Assembly: GCA_902470035.1 (NCBI GenBank)
Contig: CABREZ010000039.1
Location: 1-11,800, forward strand
DNA from: an uncultured Streptococcus sp.
GTDB taxonomy: Bacteria > Bacillota > Bacilli > Lactobacillales > Streptococcaceae
Length of the DNA: 11,800 nucleotides
Direction of reading: 5' to 3'
The position numbers and the translations under genes were made by a program. Positions 1 to 7,041 of the stretch are shown here, one piece after another (position 1 is the first letter of the stretch; each line of letters starts with the position of its first letter). The notes below the pieces were generated by a model. The model made no database searches. It saw only the letters and a list, made by a program, of their open reading frames with translations, and was not told the DNA's origin.

Positions 1-1
1 A

Positions 2-166
2 AATAAAAGATTAGTCATTTTGATCAATACCCTTCTCTTTGTAATCATTGGCATTTATCTGAAGAGTTTAAAGGATAATGTATACTTTGGTTTCTTGGGA
101 ATTATTGCAATACCTTGTAGCCTTTATAGTTTTTATAGGCTTAGTTTGGAAATCAAGAAGGATTAG
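2..166 (+). CDS. 3' end of a small membrane protein (5' end outside window)
   Basis: The frame is open from the window edge to a TAG stop at 164-166 and gives 54 residues. Two hydrophobic stretches are visible, about residues 4-20 (VILINTLLFVIIGIYL) and 26-46 (NVYFGFLGIIAIPCSLYSFY), separated by a short charged turn (KSLKD), with a basic/acidic tail ending EIKKD. This is what the last two transmembrane helices of a small membrane protein look like. A competing frame starting at ATG 78 overlaps it but begins inside the second helix-coding segment and has no ribosome binding site, so I prefer this frame. I do not recognise the family. The stretch is AT-rich, like the broken gene just downstream. 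Function cannot be given. Confidence 0.5.
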   Translation, partial: NKRLVILINTLLFVIIGIYLKSLKDNVYFGFLGIIAIPCSLYSFYRLSLEIKKD

Positions 167-245
167 ATACTTAACTATACAAGTTAAAAAACTATTCTTA
201 CTAATATTAAAGTATATACATGCGAGATTTCTAAAGGATGAAGTT

Positions 246-578
246 ATGTCAGTAATCTACTCAAAAGTAAAAATGTTAAATAATATTTTTGAAGCTTGTA
301 AATTGGTAAGAAACTTTATTAGTATACAATTGGTGAGATAAAAAATAGAATTCAAAAGGGAGAAATTTTATTAGAATGTGATTATCTTGATTTAGAGGAA
401 TTAATAAAAATGAAGGAGCTCTTAGCCAGCCTAAAAGAATTAGGTGCTCAAATATATTTATACAAAGGCAATCACGAGGTAAATATGGACTTCCTTAGTA
501 ATACAATTGAGTCTTACAAAGGAATTACTGAGGACAGAGAAAAAAATAGATGAACTTATGTTTTCTGATGAGGACTAG
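246..578 (+). pseudogene. Broken gene for an unrecognised ~110-residue protein (two frameshifts)
   Basis: An ATG at 246 sits 7 bases after AGGA (235-238) and opens a frame that runs MSVIYSKVKMLNNIFEACKL and stops at 339-341. A second frame, open from 323 to a TGA at 551-553 with no start at its beginning, continues in the same charged, helical style (IGEIKNRIQKGE, then LEELIKMKELLASLKELGAQ, then YKGNHEVNMDFL). At a run of seven A (541-547) the first frame becomes sensible again, reading IDELMFSDED to a TAG at 576-578. The simplest reading is one gene with a one-base loss near 318-330 and a one-base gain in the A run. The two shifts cancel, but the stop at 339 lies between them, so the product would be a 31-residue peptide. 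The reconstructed product is soluble, mostly helical and acidic at its C-terminus. I recognise no family. Sequencing error at the homopolymer is an alternative for the second shift. Confidence 0.5.
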
Positions 579-638
579 TTAACTCATAATTCTACATAAA
601 TTTATCATATCTAAATCATATAATAAGTTCTAATAAGA

Positions 639-675
639 GAAACCATCCAATTCAAATGGATGGTTTTCACTTTTT
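639..675 (+). terminator. Intrinsic terminator after the decayed gene
   Basis: The arms AACCATCC (641-648) and GGATGGTT (658-665) form an 8-bp stem, extendable by A640/T666, around a 9-base loop. TTTTCACTTTTT follows. The upstream side is A-rich, so weak activity on the other strand is possible. It separates the AT-rich region from the metallophosphoesterase unit. Confidence 0.65.
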
Positions 676-701
676 GTACTCGTTTTTGTTATACTTAATA
701 T
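674..701 (+). promoter_or_regulatory. Probable promoter of the metallophosphoesterase unit
   Basis: A -35-like TTGTAC (674-679) and a -10-like TAATAT (696-701) are spaced by 16 bases. They lie just after the terminator and about 32 bases before the start codon at 734. TATACT (690-695) is a possible alternative -10 but has no good -35. The position is convincing; the exact hexamers are less so. Confidence 0.45.
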
Positions 702-733
702 ACACTGATTTTTCAATCCAAAAAGGAGTAGTT

Positions 734-1582
734 ATGAATCATCGAATCGCCATTTTATCTGATATCCACGGAGATACAAGAGCCCTAGAGGCAGTGATTG
801 CGGATGCGCGTGCTCTAGGCGCGACGGAATACTGGCTTTTAGGGGACATTTTGCTACCGGGACCTGGACGAGAGGACCTTTTTGACTTGCTGGATGCGAT
901 TCCGATTACAGCTGCTGTTCGAGGAAATTGGGACGATTGTGTCCTAGAGGCTTTGGATGGCGAGTACGGTCTTGAGGATCCGCAGGAGATTCAGCTTCTT
1001 CGTCTCACTCAGTACCTCATGGAAGGACTGGATCCTAAACGGATCGATTGGCTTCGTTCCCTTCCATTGGTAGAGAAGAAGGAGGTCAACGGCATTCGCT
1101 TTTCACTGAGTCACAACTTGCCAGAAGAGAATTATGGTGGGGACTTGCGTCCAGCAAATGCGACGGAGAACTTTGATCAATTGCTGGATGACCAGACAGA
1201 TATGGCCATCTACGGGCATGTCCACAAGCAGTTGCTTCGTTATGGCAGTCAGGGCCAGCAGATTCTTAATCCAGGGACTATTGGCATGCCTTATTTTGAC
1301 TGGGAACCAATTCAAAACCACAGAGCCCAGTATGCTCTGATCGATGTCGAAGAAGATGGGGTGACCAACCTGCAATTCCGTAAGGTGGCCTATGACTATG
1401 AAGCAGAGCTTCAAGATGCCAAGGACAAGGACCTTCCCTTTATTGAGATGTACGAAGAATTGAGACGCGAGGATAACTATCGGGGTCATAACATCGAGCT
1501 CCTAACTTCCTTGATTGAACAACACGACTATCTAAAGGAGGCTAATGCTTTCCTTCAGTCTATAAAAACGCATAAGGGGTAA
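734..1582 (+). CDS. YfcE/MJ0936-like metallophosphoesterase
   Basis: A 282-residue cytoplasmic calcineurin-like phosphoesterase. The ordered metal-site motifs are visible: SDIHGD (D10, H12), LLGDILLPGP (D38), RGNWDD (N65), a histidine in SHNLP (H127) and YGHVH (H162, H164). NPGTIGMPYF (179-188) matches the usual NPGS-type turn after GHxH in this family. The C-terminal ~60 residues (EMYEELRREDN onward) are a helical extension beyond the ~170-residue core. GNWD replaces the more common GNHD, so one second-shell residue differs. Family members hydrolyse phosphodiesters or phosphomonoesters with two divalent metals; the natural substrate cannot be read from sequence. The frame is open upstream to an ATG at 656, but that start lies in the terminator, while ATG 734 has AAAAAGGAG just ahead. 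The next gene starts 11 bases after the stop, so the two are probably co-transcribed. Confidence 0.85.
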   Translation: MNHRIAILSDIHGDTRALEAVIADARALGATEYWLLGDILLPGPGREDLFDLLDAIPITAAVRGNWDDCVLEALDGEYGLEDPQEIQLLRLTQYLMEGLDPKRIDWLRSLPLVEKKEVNGIRFSLSHNLPEENYGGDLRPANATENFDQLLDDQTDMAIYGHVHKQLLRYGSQGQQILNPGTIGMPYFDWEPIQNHRAQYALIDVEEDGVTNLQFRKVAYDYEAELQDAKDKDLPFIEMYEELRREDNYRGHNIELLTSLIEQHDYLKEANAFLQSIKTHKG

Positions 1583-1593
1583 GAAACAGAGAA

Positions 1594-3237
1594 ATGGGAT
1601 TAACTGTTGATCAGCATAGAGAACTTGTGGTAAATGATATCCGACAAGCCCTTCAACATGTTTTTGGTGAGCATTTCGAAATTGTAGACATAGAAACGAC
1701 GGCCCGGAGTGCTTATGGTCCGACTTTTATTCTTGAGATTCATCTTGAAGAATATAAGACAACAATAAATATTTTGGTTGAAGATAACGATGTATCACTC
1801 CTCTGGGGTCCTGAAAGATTCGGGGTGGAGTTTTTGTATGATCGAGATCGTTTTCGAGATAGCTTCGGAAAGATCAAAGCTTATCTGGATCAACCTGGCC
1901 TTATGTTTTCTGAAGAACTGACTCCTGATAATCTCTTAAAAAAGCGTTTCCTCCTTAAAAGAATGATAGAATCTACCTTTGAGGGAATAGCAAAAATAGA
2001 CTACTGGAGAAGACCCTTCGAAAAAAATGAGCCCTTTAGGGTTCTCTTTACTTGTCTGTTGCCTTATTATCCGGCTTTTTTTAGCCTTGAGATAGCGGGT
2101 CAGCAGTTTGTCCTTGGAGAGTTAGACCCGGCAAGGTCTGGAATAGAAAGACAAGACTTCCCATTTCCTCAGCCGATTGATCTAACTGTTTCCAATATGA
2201 CTTCTTTCTTGGAATGGTTTAAAGATAGTCTAAAAGGGAAACTAGAAAAGAATACTTCCACCGATACGCTTTCTGGTTTAATTCTCCCTCTTGATCCTGC
2301 TACAGTTGAAGAGAATATTTCTCAAGTACAAGAGATAATCCGATCGACGTTTACAAAGGACGTTTCTTTTATGGAAGCGAACAAACTGGTTAAGTCTAAG
2401 ACATTTTATGGAGTTGATTTTGCGGTTGCATCTGATTTTTATGGAGCCATTTTTTCGATAAGCTTGATTGGGCGATACTTTTGTCTTAAAGTGGTGGAGC
2501 CGGATAAACCAGACAAGAAATACAATTGGATGATCAATGGCTTTCCTTATCTGCTGACGGAAGAAAACCTTAGCAAAGTCATCAGGGAAGCAGAGGCCTA
2601 TTTTGCTAGACAGCAAGAACCAGTTGAAAAGAAAGTAGGGTCAACTGAAAACAATAGTGAAATAAAACCAAGCACCCAAGCTCTGGTAGAAGTAGACCAA
2701 GCTAAGGAGAAAGAAGAGGCACTCAAAAAAGAGTATTTAGGATTAAGAAAACTCTGGAAAGTCCAATTCCTGATTTTCTGTCTTTTGATGATTGCTGTCT
2801 TCGCCCTAGAAGTGTATATGGGGGGAGCTGGCTATAAGGCCTTTAAGATGAAAATTAAGTATAGTTGGATTTCTGTCCATAGTTTTTCATTTCTCTTTCT
2901 GACCTTGTATGCATTGTTGACCCTCTTTCCGACCCAAAAGAGAGTCTATGAGCTCTTACCTCAAAACCCTAGTTGGAGATCTCTTTCGACCAAGGGAGTT
3001 CGATTGCCTAAGAAGGAAACTGGCTGGGCCTCTTTGGTGATCTTGATTTTGCTTCTTCTGGGGACTATGGATTTCCTCGGTCGCAAGCCGGAACCAAAGG
3101 TTGAAAATCCGTTGAACTATCAAGAAATCAACAAACTCTATGAGGAAGAAAGAAATTCTCACTACGACGACATCATCAACAAAATCCAAGACTCTAGTGG
3201 TCAGTTCTTTGAAAAAGAAAGTCCTGCATCGAAATAA
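1594..3237 (+). CDS. Unrecognised membrane protein with three repeated N-terminal segments
   Basis: A 547-residue protein I cannot assign to a family. Residues about 10-98, 115-215 and 238-340 look like three diverged copies of one alpha/beta unit. Each begins with an amphipathic helix (NDIRQALQHVF, LKRMIESTF, VQEIIRSTF), runs through charged residues into paired beta strands (FILEIHLEEY, FFSLEIAGQQFVL, IFSISLIGRYFCL), and ends in a helix (SFGKIKAYL, FLEWFKDSL, VIREAEAYF). A charged linker (341-385) leads to three predicted membrane helices at about 390-408, 427-446 and 477-494, and a hydrophilic tail. No signal peptide is seen, so the repeats are probably cytoplasmic. The start has only a weak ribosome binding site (AAGGGG 14 bases upstream, overlapping the previous stop), suggesting translational coupling to the metallophosphoesterase. 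The repeat claim is by eye and the function unknown. Confidence 0.8.
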   Translation: MGLTVDQHRELVVNDIRQALQHVFGEHFEIVDIETTARSAYGPTFILEIHLEEYKTTINILVEDNDVSLLWGPERFGVEFLYDRDRFRDSFGKIKAYLDQPGLMFSEELTPDNLLKKRFLLKRMIESTFEGIAKIDYWRRPFEKNEPFRVLFTCLLPYYPAFFSLEIAGQQFVLGELDPARSGIERQDFPFPQPIDLTVSNMTSFLEWFKDSLKGKLEKNTSTDTLSGLILPLDPATVEENISQVQEIIRSTFTKDVSFMEANKLVKSKTFYGVDFAVASDFYGAIFSISLIGRYFCLKVVEPDKPDKKYNWMINGFPYLLTEENLSKVIREAEAYFARQQEPVEKKVGSTENNSEIKPSTQALVEVDQAKEKEEALKKEYLGLRKLWKVQFLIFCLLMIAVFALEVYMGGAGYKAFKMKIKYSWISVHSFSFLFLTLYALLTLFPTQKRVYELLPQNPSWRSLSTKGVRLPKKETGWASLVILILLLLGTMDFLGRKPEPKVENPLNYQEINKLYEEERNSHYDDIINKIQDSSGQFFEKESPASK

Positions 3238-3301
3238 TTTGAACCCGTAGAAGTGAGAGTGGCCTAGTGGAAAAGGAAACAGGGTCCTCAATGAAAAAAC
3301 T

Positions 3302-3330
3302 CTGCAAGCTCTTTCATTTTGTGTTAAAAT
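3302..3330 (+). promoter_or_regulatory. Promoter of the nitroreductase gene (extended -10)
   Basis: CTGCAA (3302-3307) as -35, a 17-base spacer, then TGT followed by TAAAAT (3325-3330), i.e. an extended -10 with TG one base upstream of the hexamer. The start codon at 3363 is about 32 bases further on. No convincing operator is visible beside it. Confidence 0.6.
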
Positions 3331-3362
3331 AGAGGTAATAGAATTAGAAAAGGAAGTTGACT

Positions 3363-3968
3363 ATGAAATTCCTAGAACTCAACAAAAAACGTCATGCGAT
3401 CAAGCATTTTACAGACCAGCCGGTCGATCCAAAGGATGTACGGACAGCTATTGAAATTGCGACCTTGGCTCCAAGTGCGCATAATAGCCAACCATGGAAA
3501 TTCGTGGTCGTTCGTCAGAAAAATGCGGAATTGGCTAAACTAGCCTATGGTGGGAACTATGACCAAGTCATGGAAGCACCTGTGACCATCGCTCTCTTTA
3601 CGGATACCGATTTGCAACGTCGGGCTCGGAAGATTGCGCGTGTCGGTGGGGTCAAAAACTTCACAGAGGAGCAGTTGCAATACTTCATGCAAAACCTTCC
3701 TGCAGAATATGCTCGCTACAATGAACAACAGATTAGCGATTACTTGGCATTGAATGCTGGATTGGTCGCAATGAACTTGGTATTGGCCTTGACAGACCAA
3801 GGGATCGGCTCAAACATCATCTTTGGCTTTGACAAATCAAAAGTCAATGAAGTCTTGGAAATCGAAGAGCGTTTCCGTCCAGAACTCTTGATCACAGTCG
3901 GTTACGCAGCGGAGAAGGTAGAACCTAGCTACCGCTTGCCAGTAGACGAAATCATTGAAAAACGCTAA
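3363..3968 (+). CDS. NAD(P)H nitroreductase family protein (FMN)
   Basis: A 201-residue member of the nitroreductase superfamily, which uses FMN and NAD(P)H to reduce nitroaromatics, quinones or similar acceptors, usually as a cytoplasmic dimer. Visible family features are the N-terminal KKRHAIKHF (8-16; the basic residues normally hold the FMN phosphate), LAPSAHNSQPWKFVVV (35-50), ALTDQGIGSNIIFGF (142-156) and the C-terminal LLITVGYA (175-182). Length is normal. I place the start at ATG 3363, with AAAGGAAG (3349-3356) at proper spacing, rather than at the in-frame TTG at 3357, which directly abuts that site. It resembles the compact YdgI-type branch, but the physiological acceptor is not readable. 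It appears to be monocistronic: own promoter upstream, hairpin downstream. Confidence 0.88.
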   Translation: MKFLELNKKRHAIKHFTDQPVDPKDVRTAIEIATLAPSAHNSQPWKFVVVRQKNAELAKLAYGGNYDQVMEAPVTIALFTDTDLQRRARKIARVGGVKNFTEEQLQYFMQNLPAEYARYNEQQISDYLALNAGLVAMNLVLALTDQGIGSNIIFGFDKSKVNEVLEIEERFRPELLITVGYAAEKVEPSYRLPVDEIIEKR

Positions 3969-3981
3969 TAGAAACTGAAAG

Positions 3982-4023
3982 AACCGGATGGTCCTCGTCT
4001 CGTACGATACAAGTCCGGTTTTC
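3982..4023 (+). terminator. Possible terminator after the nitroreductase gene
   Basis: AACCGGA (3982-3988) pairs with TCCGGTT (4014-4020). The 25-base interior contains a second small self-complementary core (TCGTACGA). Only TTTTC follows the stem, so termination may be partial and pepV may receive read-through. Confidence 0.5.
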
Positions 4024-4024
4024 T

Positions 4025-4067
4025 AGAATCCTTTGGTAGACTGGTGGACAGTCGCTGATGGGATTCT
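4025..4067 (+). other. Nested hairpin in the pepV leader
   Basis: AGAATCC (4025-4031) pairs perfectly with GGATTCT (4061-4067). Inside them GACTG (4039-4043) pairs with CAGTC (4049-4053) around the loop GTGGA. There is no T-run after it, so it is not a terminator. It lies 27 bases ahead of the pepV ribosome binding site. Together with the preceding hairpin it makes 3982-4067 almost continuously foldable. It matches no riboswitch class I know, and no strong promoter is visible in 3969-4104. Confidence 0.4.
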
Positions 4068-4104
4068 GGAGGATTCAATTTAAATCGAAATAACGGAGGA
4101 ATGC

Positions 4105-5511
4105 ATGACAACAATTGACTTTAAAGCAGAAGTAGAAAAACGTCGCGAAGAAATGATGGCTGACCTTTTCAGCCTCTTAGAAATCAACTCAGAACGGGAT
4201 GACAGCCAGGCGGATGCGACTCACCCTTATGGACCTGGACCCGTCAAAGCCCTTGAGAAATTCTTGGAAATCGCTGAGCGTGATGGCTACGAAACAACCA
4301 ACGTGGATAACTATGCTGGACACTTCACCTTTGGACAAGGGGAAGAAGAGCTCGGGATCTTTGCCCATATGGACGTGGTCCCTGCTGGTAGTGGCTGGAA
4401 CACAGACCCTTACAAACCTGAGATTATCGATGGTAAGCTCTATGCGCGTGGTTCATCTGATGACAAGGGGCCTACAGTAGCTTGTTACTACGGTTTGAAG
4501 ATTATCAAGGATTTGGGATTGCCAGTATCTAAACGCGTGCGCTTTGTGGTAGGTACAGATGAAGAATCTGGCTGGGGCGATATGGATTACTATTTCAAAC
4601 ATGTCGGTCTTCCTGATCCAGACTTTGGCTTCTCTCCAGATGCGGAGTTCCCAATCATCAACGGGGAAAAAGGAAACATTACTGAGTACCTTCACTTCGG
4701 TTGTCAAAATACAGGTCAAGCGCATCTTCATAGCTTCACCGGTGGCCTTCGTGAAAACATGGTACCAGAATCAGCGACAGCAGTCGTTTCTGGCCAATTA
4801 CCAGATCTAGCTAGTCTCTTGGAGGCCTTTGCCAATGAACACCAACTTCGTTATGAAGTGGCAACAGAGGATGACGGTAAATTTAAAGTCACCATTATCG
4901 GGAAATCTGCCCACGGCTCTACACCAGAAGCTGGAATCAATGGAGCAACTTACTTGGCTCTCTTCTTGAACCAGTTTGACTTCGGTGGAGATGCCAAAGC
5001 ATACTTGCAAGTGTCAGCATCTCTTCTTCATGAAGACTTTGCTGGAGAGAAGCTTGGCATTGCCCATGTGGATGAAAAGATGGGGGCTCTCAGCATGAAT
5101 GCTGGTGTCTTCAACTTCGACGAAAACAGCTCAGATAACACCATCGCCTTGAACATTCGTTACCCTAAAGGAACAGATCCAGAAACCATCAAAGCTGGAC
5201 TTGAAAAAGTAAAAGGAGTGGCATCCGTTAGCTTGTCAGCCCACGGCCACACCCCTCACTATGTTCCAATGGAAGATGAATTGGTCTCAACGCTTTTGCG
5301 TGTCTATGAAAAACAAACCGGACTGAAAGGTCATGAGCAAGTAATCGGTGGCGGAACCTTTGGTCGTCTATTAAAACGTGGGGTTGCCTTCGGTGCCATG
5401 TTCCCAGACTATGTGAACACCATGCACCAAGCCAATGAATTTGCGGATGTAGAAGATCTCTACCATGCAGCTGCAATCTACGCAGAAGCCATCTACGAAC
5501 TCATCAAATAA
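4105..5511 (+). CDS. pepV: Dipeptidase PepV (M20 family)
   Basis: A 468-residue cytoplasmic di-zinc dipeptidase that cleaves a range of dipeptides, including those with an N-terminal beta-alanine in characterised lactobacillus enzymes. It completes breakdown of imported peptides in amino-acid-auxotrophic lactic bacteria. All active-site positions are present: HMDVVPAG with H88 and D90, SSDDKGP with bridging D120, GTDEESGWGD with catalytic base E153 and ligand E154, FSPDAEFP with D179, and MHQANEF with H441. The lid domain is also recognisable (KSAHGSTPEAG, 267-277). Length matches the family. Start ATG 4105 follows GGAGGA (4095-4100); an ATG at 4101 is out of frame. A terminator follows within 10 bases, so the gene is the end of its transcript. 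No damage is seen. Confidence 0.95.
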   Translation: MTTIDFKAEVEKRREEMMADLFSLLEINSERDDSQADATHPYGPGPVKALEKFLEIAERDGYETTNVDNYAGHFTFGQGEEELGIFAHMDVVPAGSGWNTDPYKPEIIDGKLYARGSSDDKGPTVACYYGLKIIKDLGLPVSKRVRFVVGTDEESGWGDMDYYFKHVGLPDPDFGFSPDAEFPIINGEKGNITEYLHFGCQNTGQAHLHSFTGGLRENMVPESATAVVSGQLPDLASLLEAFANEHQLRYEVATEDDGKFKVTIIGKSAHGSTPEAGINGATYLALFLNQFDFGGDAKAYLQVSASLLHEDFAGEKLGIAHVDEKMGALSMNAGVFNFDENSSDNTIALNIRYPKGTDPETIKAGLEKVKGVASVSLSAHGHTPHYVPMEDELVSTLLRVYEKQTGLKGHEQVIGGGTFGRLLKRGVAFGAMFPDYVNTMHQANEFADVEDLYHAAAIYAEAIYELIK

Positions 5512-5517
5512 GATGCT

Positions 5518-5547
5518 ACTCAGCCGGCACTTGCTAGCTGAGTTTTT
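5518..5547 (+). terminator. Intrinsic terminator of pepV
   Basis: ACTCAGC (5518-5524) and GCTGAGT (5537-5543) form a 7-bp stem around a 12-base loop, followed at once by a T tract (5543-5547). It sits between the pepV stop and the ribosome binding site of the next gene, leaving little room for a separate promoter there. Confidence 0.7.
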
Positions 5548-5563
5548 GCTTAGAGGAGGAGAA

Positions 5564-6157
5564 ATGGAGCAACTGGAGCGGATCAAAGAGGCCATCATGG
5601 CCGATCCACAAAACAAAAACTATACGGATAAAGGGATTGAGCCCTTGTTTGCGGCACCAAAGACTGCTCGGATCAATATCATAGGACAGGCACCTGGTCT
5701 CAAGACCCAAGAAGCGGGCCTCTATTGGAAGGACAAGAGTGGGAACCGCTTAAGGGAATGGTTGGGAGTCGATCAAGAGACCTTTTACCATTCGGGTCTA
5801 TTTGCGGTCATTCCCATGGACTTTTATTTCCCAGGGCATGGCAAGTCAGGGGATCTGCCACCTCGCAAGGGCTTTGCGGAAAAGTGGCACCCTCTGCTCC
5901 TTAAGGAGTGTCCGGATATTGAGTTGACTCTCTTGATCGGCCAGTACGCCCAAGCCTACTATCTCCATGAGAAGGTCAGTGGCAAGGTGACTGAGCGGGT
6001 GCGCCGATACAAGGACTACCTGCCCGACTACTTCCCTCTGGTCCACCCTTCGCCTCGCAATCAGATCTGGATGGCCAAGAATCCCTGGTTTAAAGTAGAA
6101 GTGGTGCCCGCTCTCCAGGCACGGGTCCAGCAGATTATAGCAGAGTTTAATAAGTAA
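5564..6157 (+). CDS. Uracil-DNA glycosylase superfamily protein
   Basis: A 197-residue protein with the superfamily's two signature loops: GQAPG (41-45) after a hydrophobic strand (INII), and HPSPRN (161-166) after FPLV near the C-terminus. LLIGQYAQAYYL (123-134) is the strand/helix seen between them in SMUG/MUG-like members. Family enzymes excise uracil or related damaged bases from DNA and act in base-excision repair. This compact bacterial branch is usually annotated only as a UDG-family protein, and its substrate is not established here. No Cys cluster for an iron-sulphur centre is present, which argues against the thermostable family 4/5 enzymes. The frame is open upstream to 5465, inside pepV, but ATG 5564 follows a strong GAGGAGGAG, so I take that start. 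It leads a three-gene cluster with the tRNA-editing and rhodanese genes. Confidence 0.82.
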   Translation: MEQLERIKEAIMADPQNKNYTDKGIEPLFAAPKTARINIIGQAPGLKTQEAGLYWKDKSGNRLREWLGVDQETFYHSGLFAVIPMDFYFPGHGKSGDLPPRKGFAEKWHPLLLKECPDIELTLLIGQYAQAYYLHEKVSGKVTERVRRYKDYLPDYFPLVHPSPRNQIWMAKNPWFKVEVVPALQARVQQIIAEFNK

Positions 6158-6189
6158 TAATTAGTGATATTTACAGGTGGAGGTATTCT

Positions 6190-6681
6190 ATGGATGCATA
6201 TCAAAAAGTCAAAGCCAAATTGGATGAGCTCGGGATTGAATTTGATGTGGTGGAGCATCCACCAGCATTGACTACCGAGCAGGCCGATTCCTATATTGAA
6301 GGTCTCGAAGGGGTCCGGACCAAATCCATGTTTTTGACCAACAAAAAGAAAACACAGTACTATCTGCTCATCATGGATGACCAGAAACTCTTGGACATGG
6401 ATGACTTCAAAGAGCAAGTAGGATCCAATCGGATCCGCATGGCTTCAGCTGAATCGCTAGCTGAAAAAATGCAATTACCAGCAGGGACGGTATCTCCATT
6501 TGGCTTGTTAAACAATGCAGAAAAAGATATTCTCGTCTATTTTGATCAGGACATTGTGTCGGAGGAAATCATGACCTTCCATCCGAACACCAATGAAAAG
6601 ACAATCTTTATCAAAACCCAAGACCTATTCCGCTTTTTAGAATCCATTGATTTTAAATATGAAATACTAACCTTGCCATAG
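6190..6681 (+). CDS. PrdX/YbaK-type aminoacyl-tRNA editing protein
   Basis: A 163-residue free-standing editing domain of the YbaK/ProRS-INS superfamily, which hydrolyses mischarged tRNA (typically Ala-tRNA-Pro for ProXp-ala/PrdX) in trans. Visible features are FDVVEHPPALTTEQAD (18-33), the TKSMFL block with the conserved lysine K45, YYLLIMDDQKLLDM (57-70), a GSNRIRMAS block (78-86), and PAGTVSPFGLLNN (97-109), the substrate-pocket loop typical of this family. Length is normal. Start ATG 6190 follows GGTGGAGG with suitable spacing. It lies 32 bases after the UDG-family stop and 21 bases before the rhodanese start, consistent with one transcript. The call PrdX rather than another branch (YbaK proper, EbsC) rests on overall resemblance, so substrate specificity is inferred. 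Confidence 0.82.
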   Translation: MDAYQKVKAKLDELGIEFDVVEHPPALTTEQADSYIEGLEGVRTKSMFLTNKKKTQYYLLIMDDQKLLDMDDFKEQVGSNRIRMASAESLAEKMQLPAGTVSPFGLLNNAEKDILVYFDQDIVSEEIMTFHPNTNEKTIFIKTQDLFRFLESIDFKYEILTLP

Positions 6682-6702
6682 TGGCATCAAAAAGGAGAAA
6701 TC

Positions 6703-6984
6703 ATGAAAGAAATTCCATTTAATGACTTTTTAGCAAAGTACCAAGCAGGAGAAATTAACGTCGTAGATGTTCGCGAGCAAGAGGAATACGATGCACTTCA
6801 TCTGAACGGAGTGACCTTACTTCCCTTATCAGTATTGGCAGAACGCTATTCAGAGCTGAACAAGGAGCAAGCCTATTATGTCATCTGCAAGTCTGGTCGA
6901 CGCTCGGCCCGCGCCTGTCAATTTTTGGAAGAAGAGGGTTATGATGTGACCAACGTCCAAGGTGGCATGGATGCATTTGATTAG
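6703..6984 (+). CDS. Single-domain rhodanese-like protein
   Basis: A 93-residue cytoplasmic rhodanese domain, complete in itself. VVDVREQEEYDALHL (20-34) is the conserved strand and acidic motif of the N-terminal half. ICKSGRRSARACQFL (61-75) carries the active-site loop with catalytic Cys62, and NVQGGMDAF (84-92) is the usual C-terminal motif. Such proteins carry persulphide sulphur from thiosulphate or other donors to acceptors such as tRNA- or cofactor-modifying enzymes; the partner is not indicated here. The ribosome binding site AAAAAGGAG precedes ATG 6703. It is the last gene of the UDG-family/PrdX/rhodanese cluster. Confidence 0.9.
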   Translation: MKEIPFNDFLAKYQAGEINVVDVREQEEYDALHLNGVTLLPLSVLAERYSELNKEQAYYVICKSGRRSARACQFLEEEGYDVTNVQGGMDAFD

Positions 6985-6998
6985 TTGTGATATCCCAA

Positions 6999-7041
6999 CT
7001 AGTGAATTCCGGTAGAACATTGAATTCTAGCGAAAATTTTT
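6999..7041 (+). terminator. Weak terminator overlapping the next promoter
   Basis: CTA (6999-7001) and GAATTC (7004-7009) pair with GAATTC (7022-7027) and TAG (7028-7030), with a two-base bulge and a 12-base loop. CGAAAATTTTT follows. The 3' arm contains the -35 of the downstream promoter. The stem is AT-rich, so efficiency is doubtful. A smaller hairpin TAGTTG/CAACTA (6982-6987/6996-7001) lies just upstream. Confidence 0.4.

Noticed and set aside
78..341. An 87-codon frame from ATG 78 with a hydrophobic N-terminus
   Set aside because: Its first half lies over the better-supported tail of the membrane protein at 2-166 and lacks a ribosome binding site at 78. Only its end (from ATG 246) is used, as the start of the broken gene.
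656..733. N-terminal extension of the metallophosphoesterase starting at ATG 656
   Set aside because: The extension overlaps the terminator and promoter, and the DxH motif normally lies close to the N-terminus, as it does from ATG 734.
3291..3320. Small hairpin ATGAAA/TTTCAT as a terminator after the three-repeat membrane protein
   Set aside because: The stem is short and AT-only apart from one pair, and it overlaps the nitroreductase promoter region. It is too weak to call.
4034..4085. A promoter for pepV (TGGACA at 4045-4050 with TTAAAT at 4080-4085)
   Set aside because: The spacing is about 29 bases, and no -10 lies at 16-18 bases from any -35-like hexamer.
6670..6695. Inverted repeat TGCCA/TGGCA around the stop codon of the PrdX-type gene
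   Set aside because: A 5-bp stem with a 3-base loop and no T-run; likely chance.
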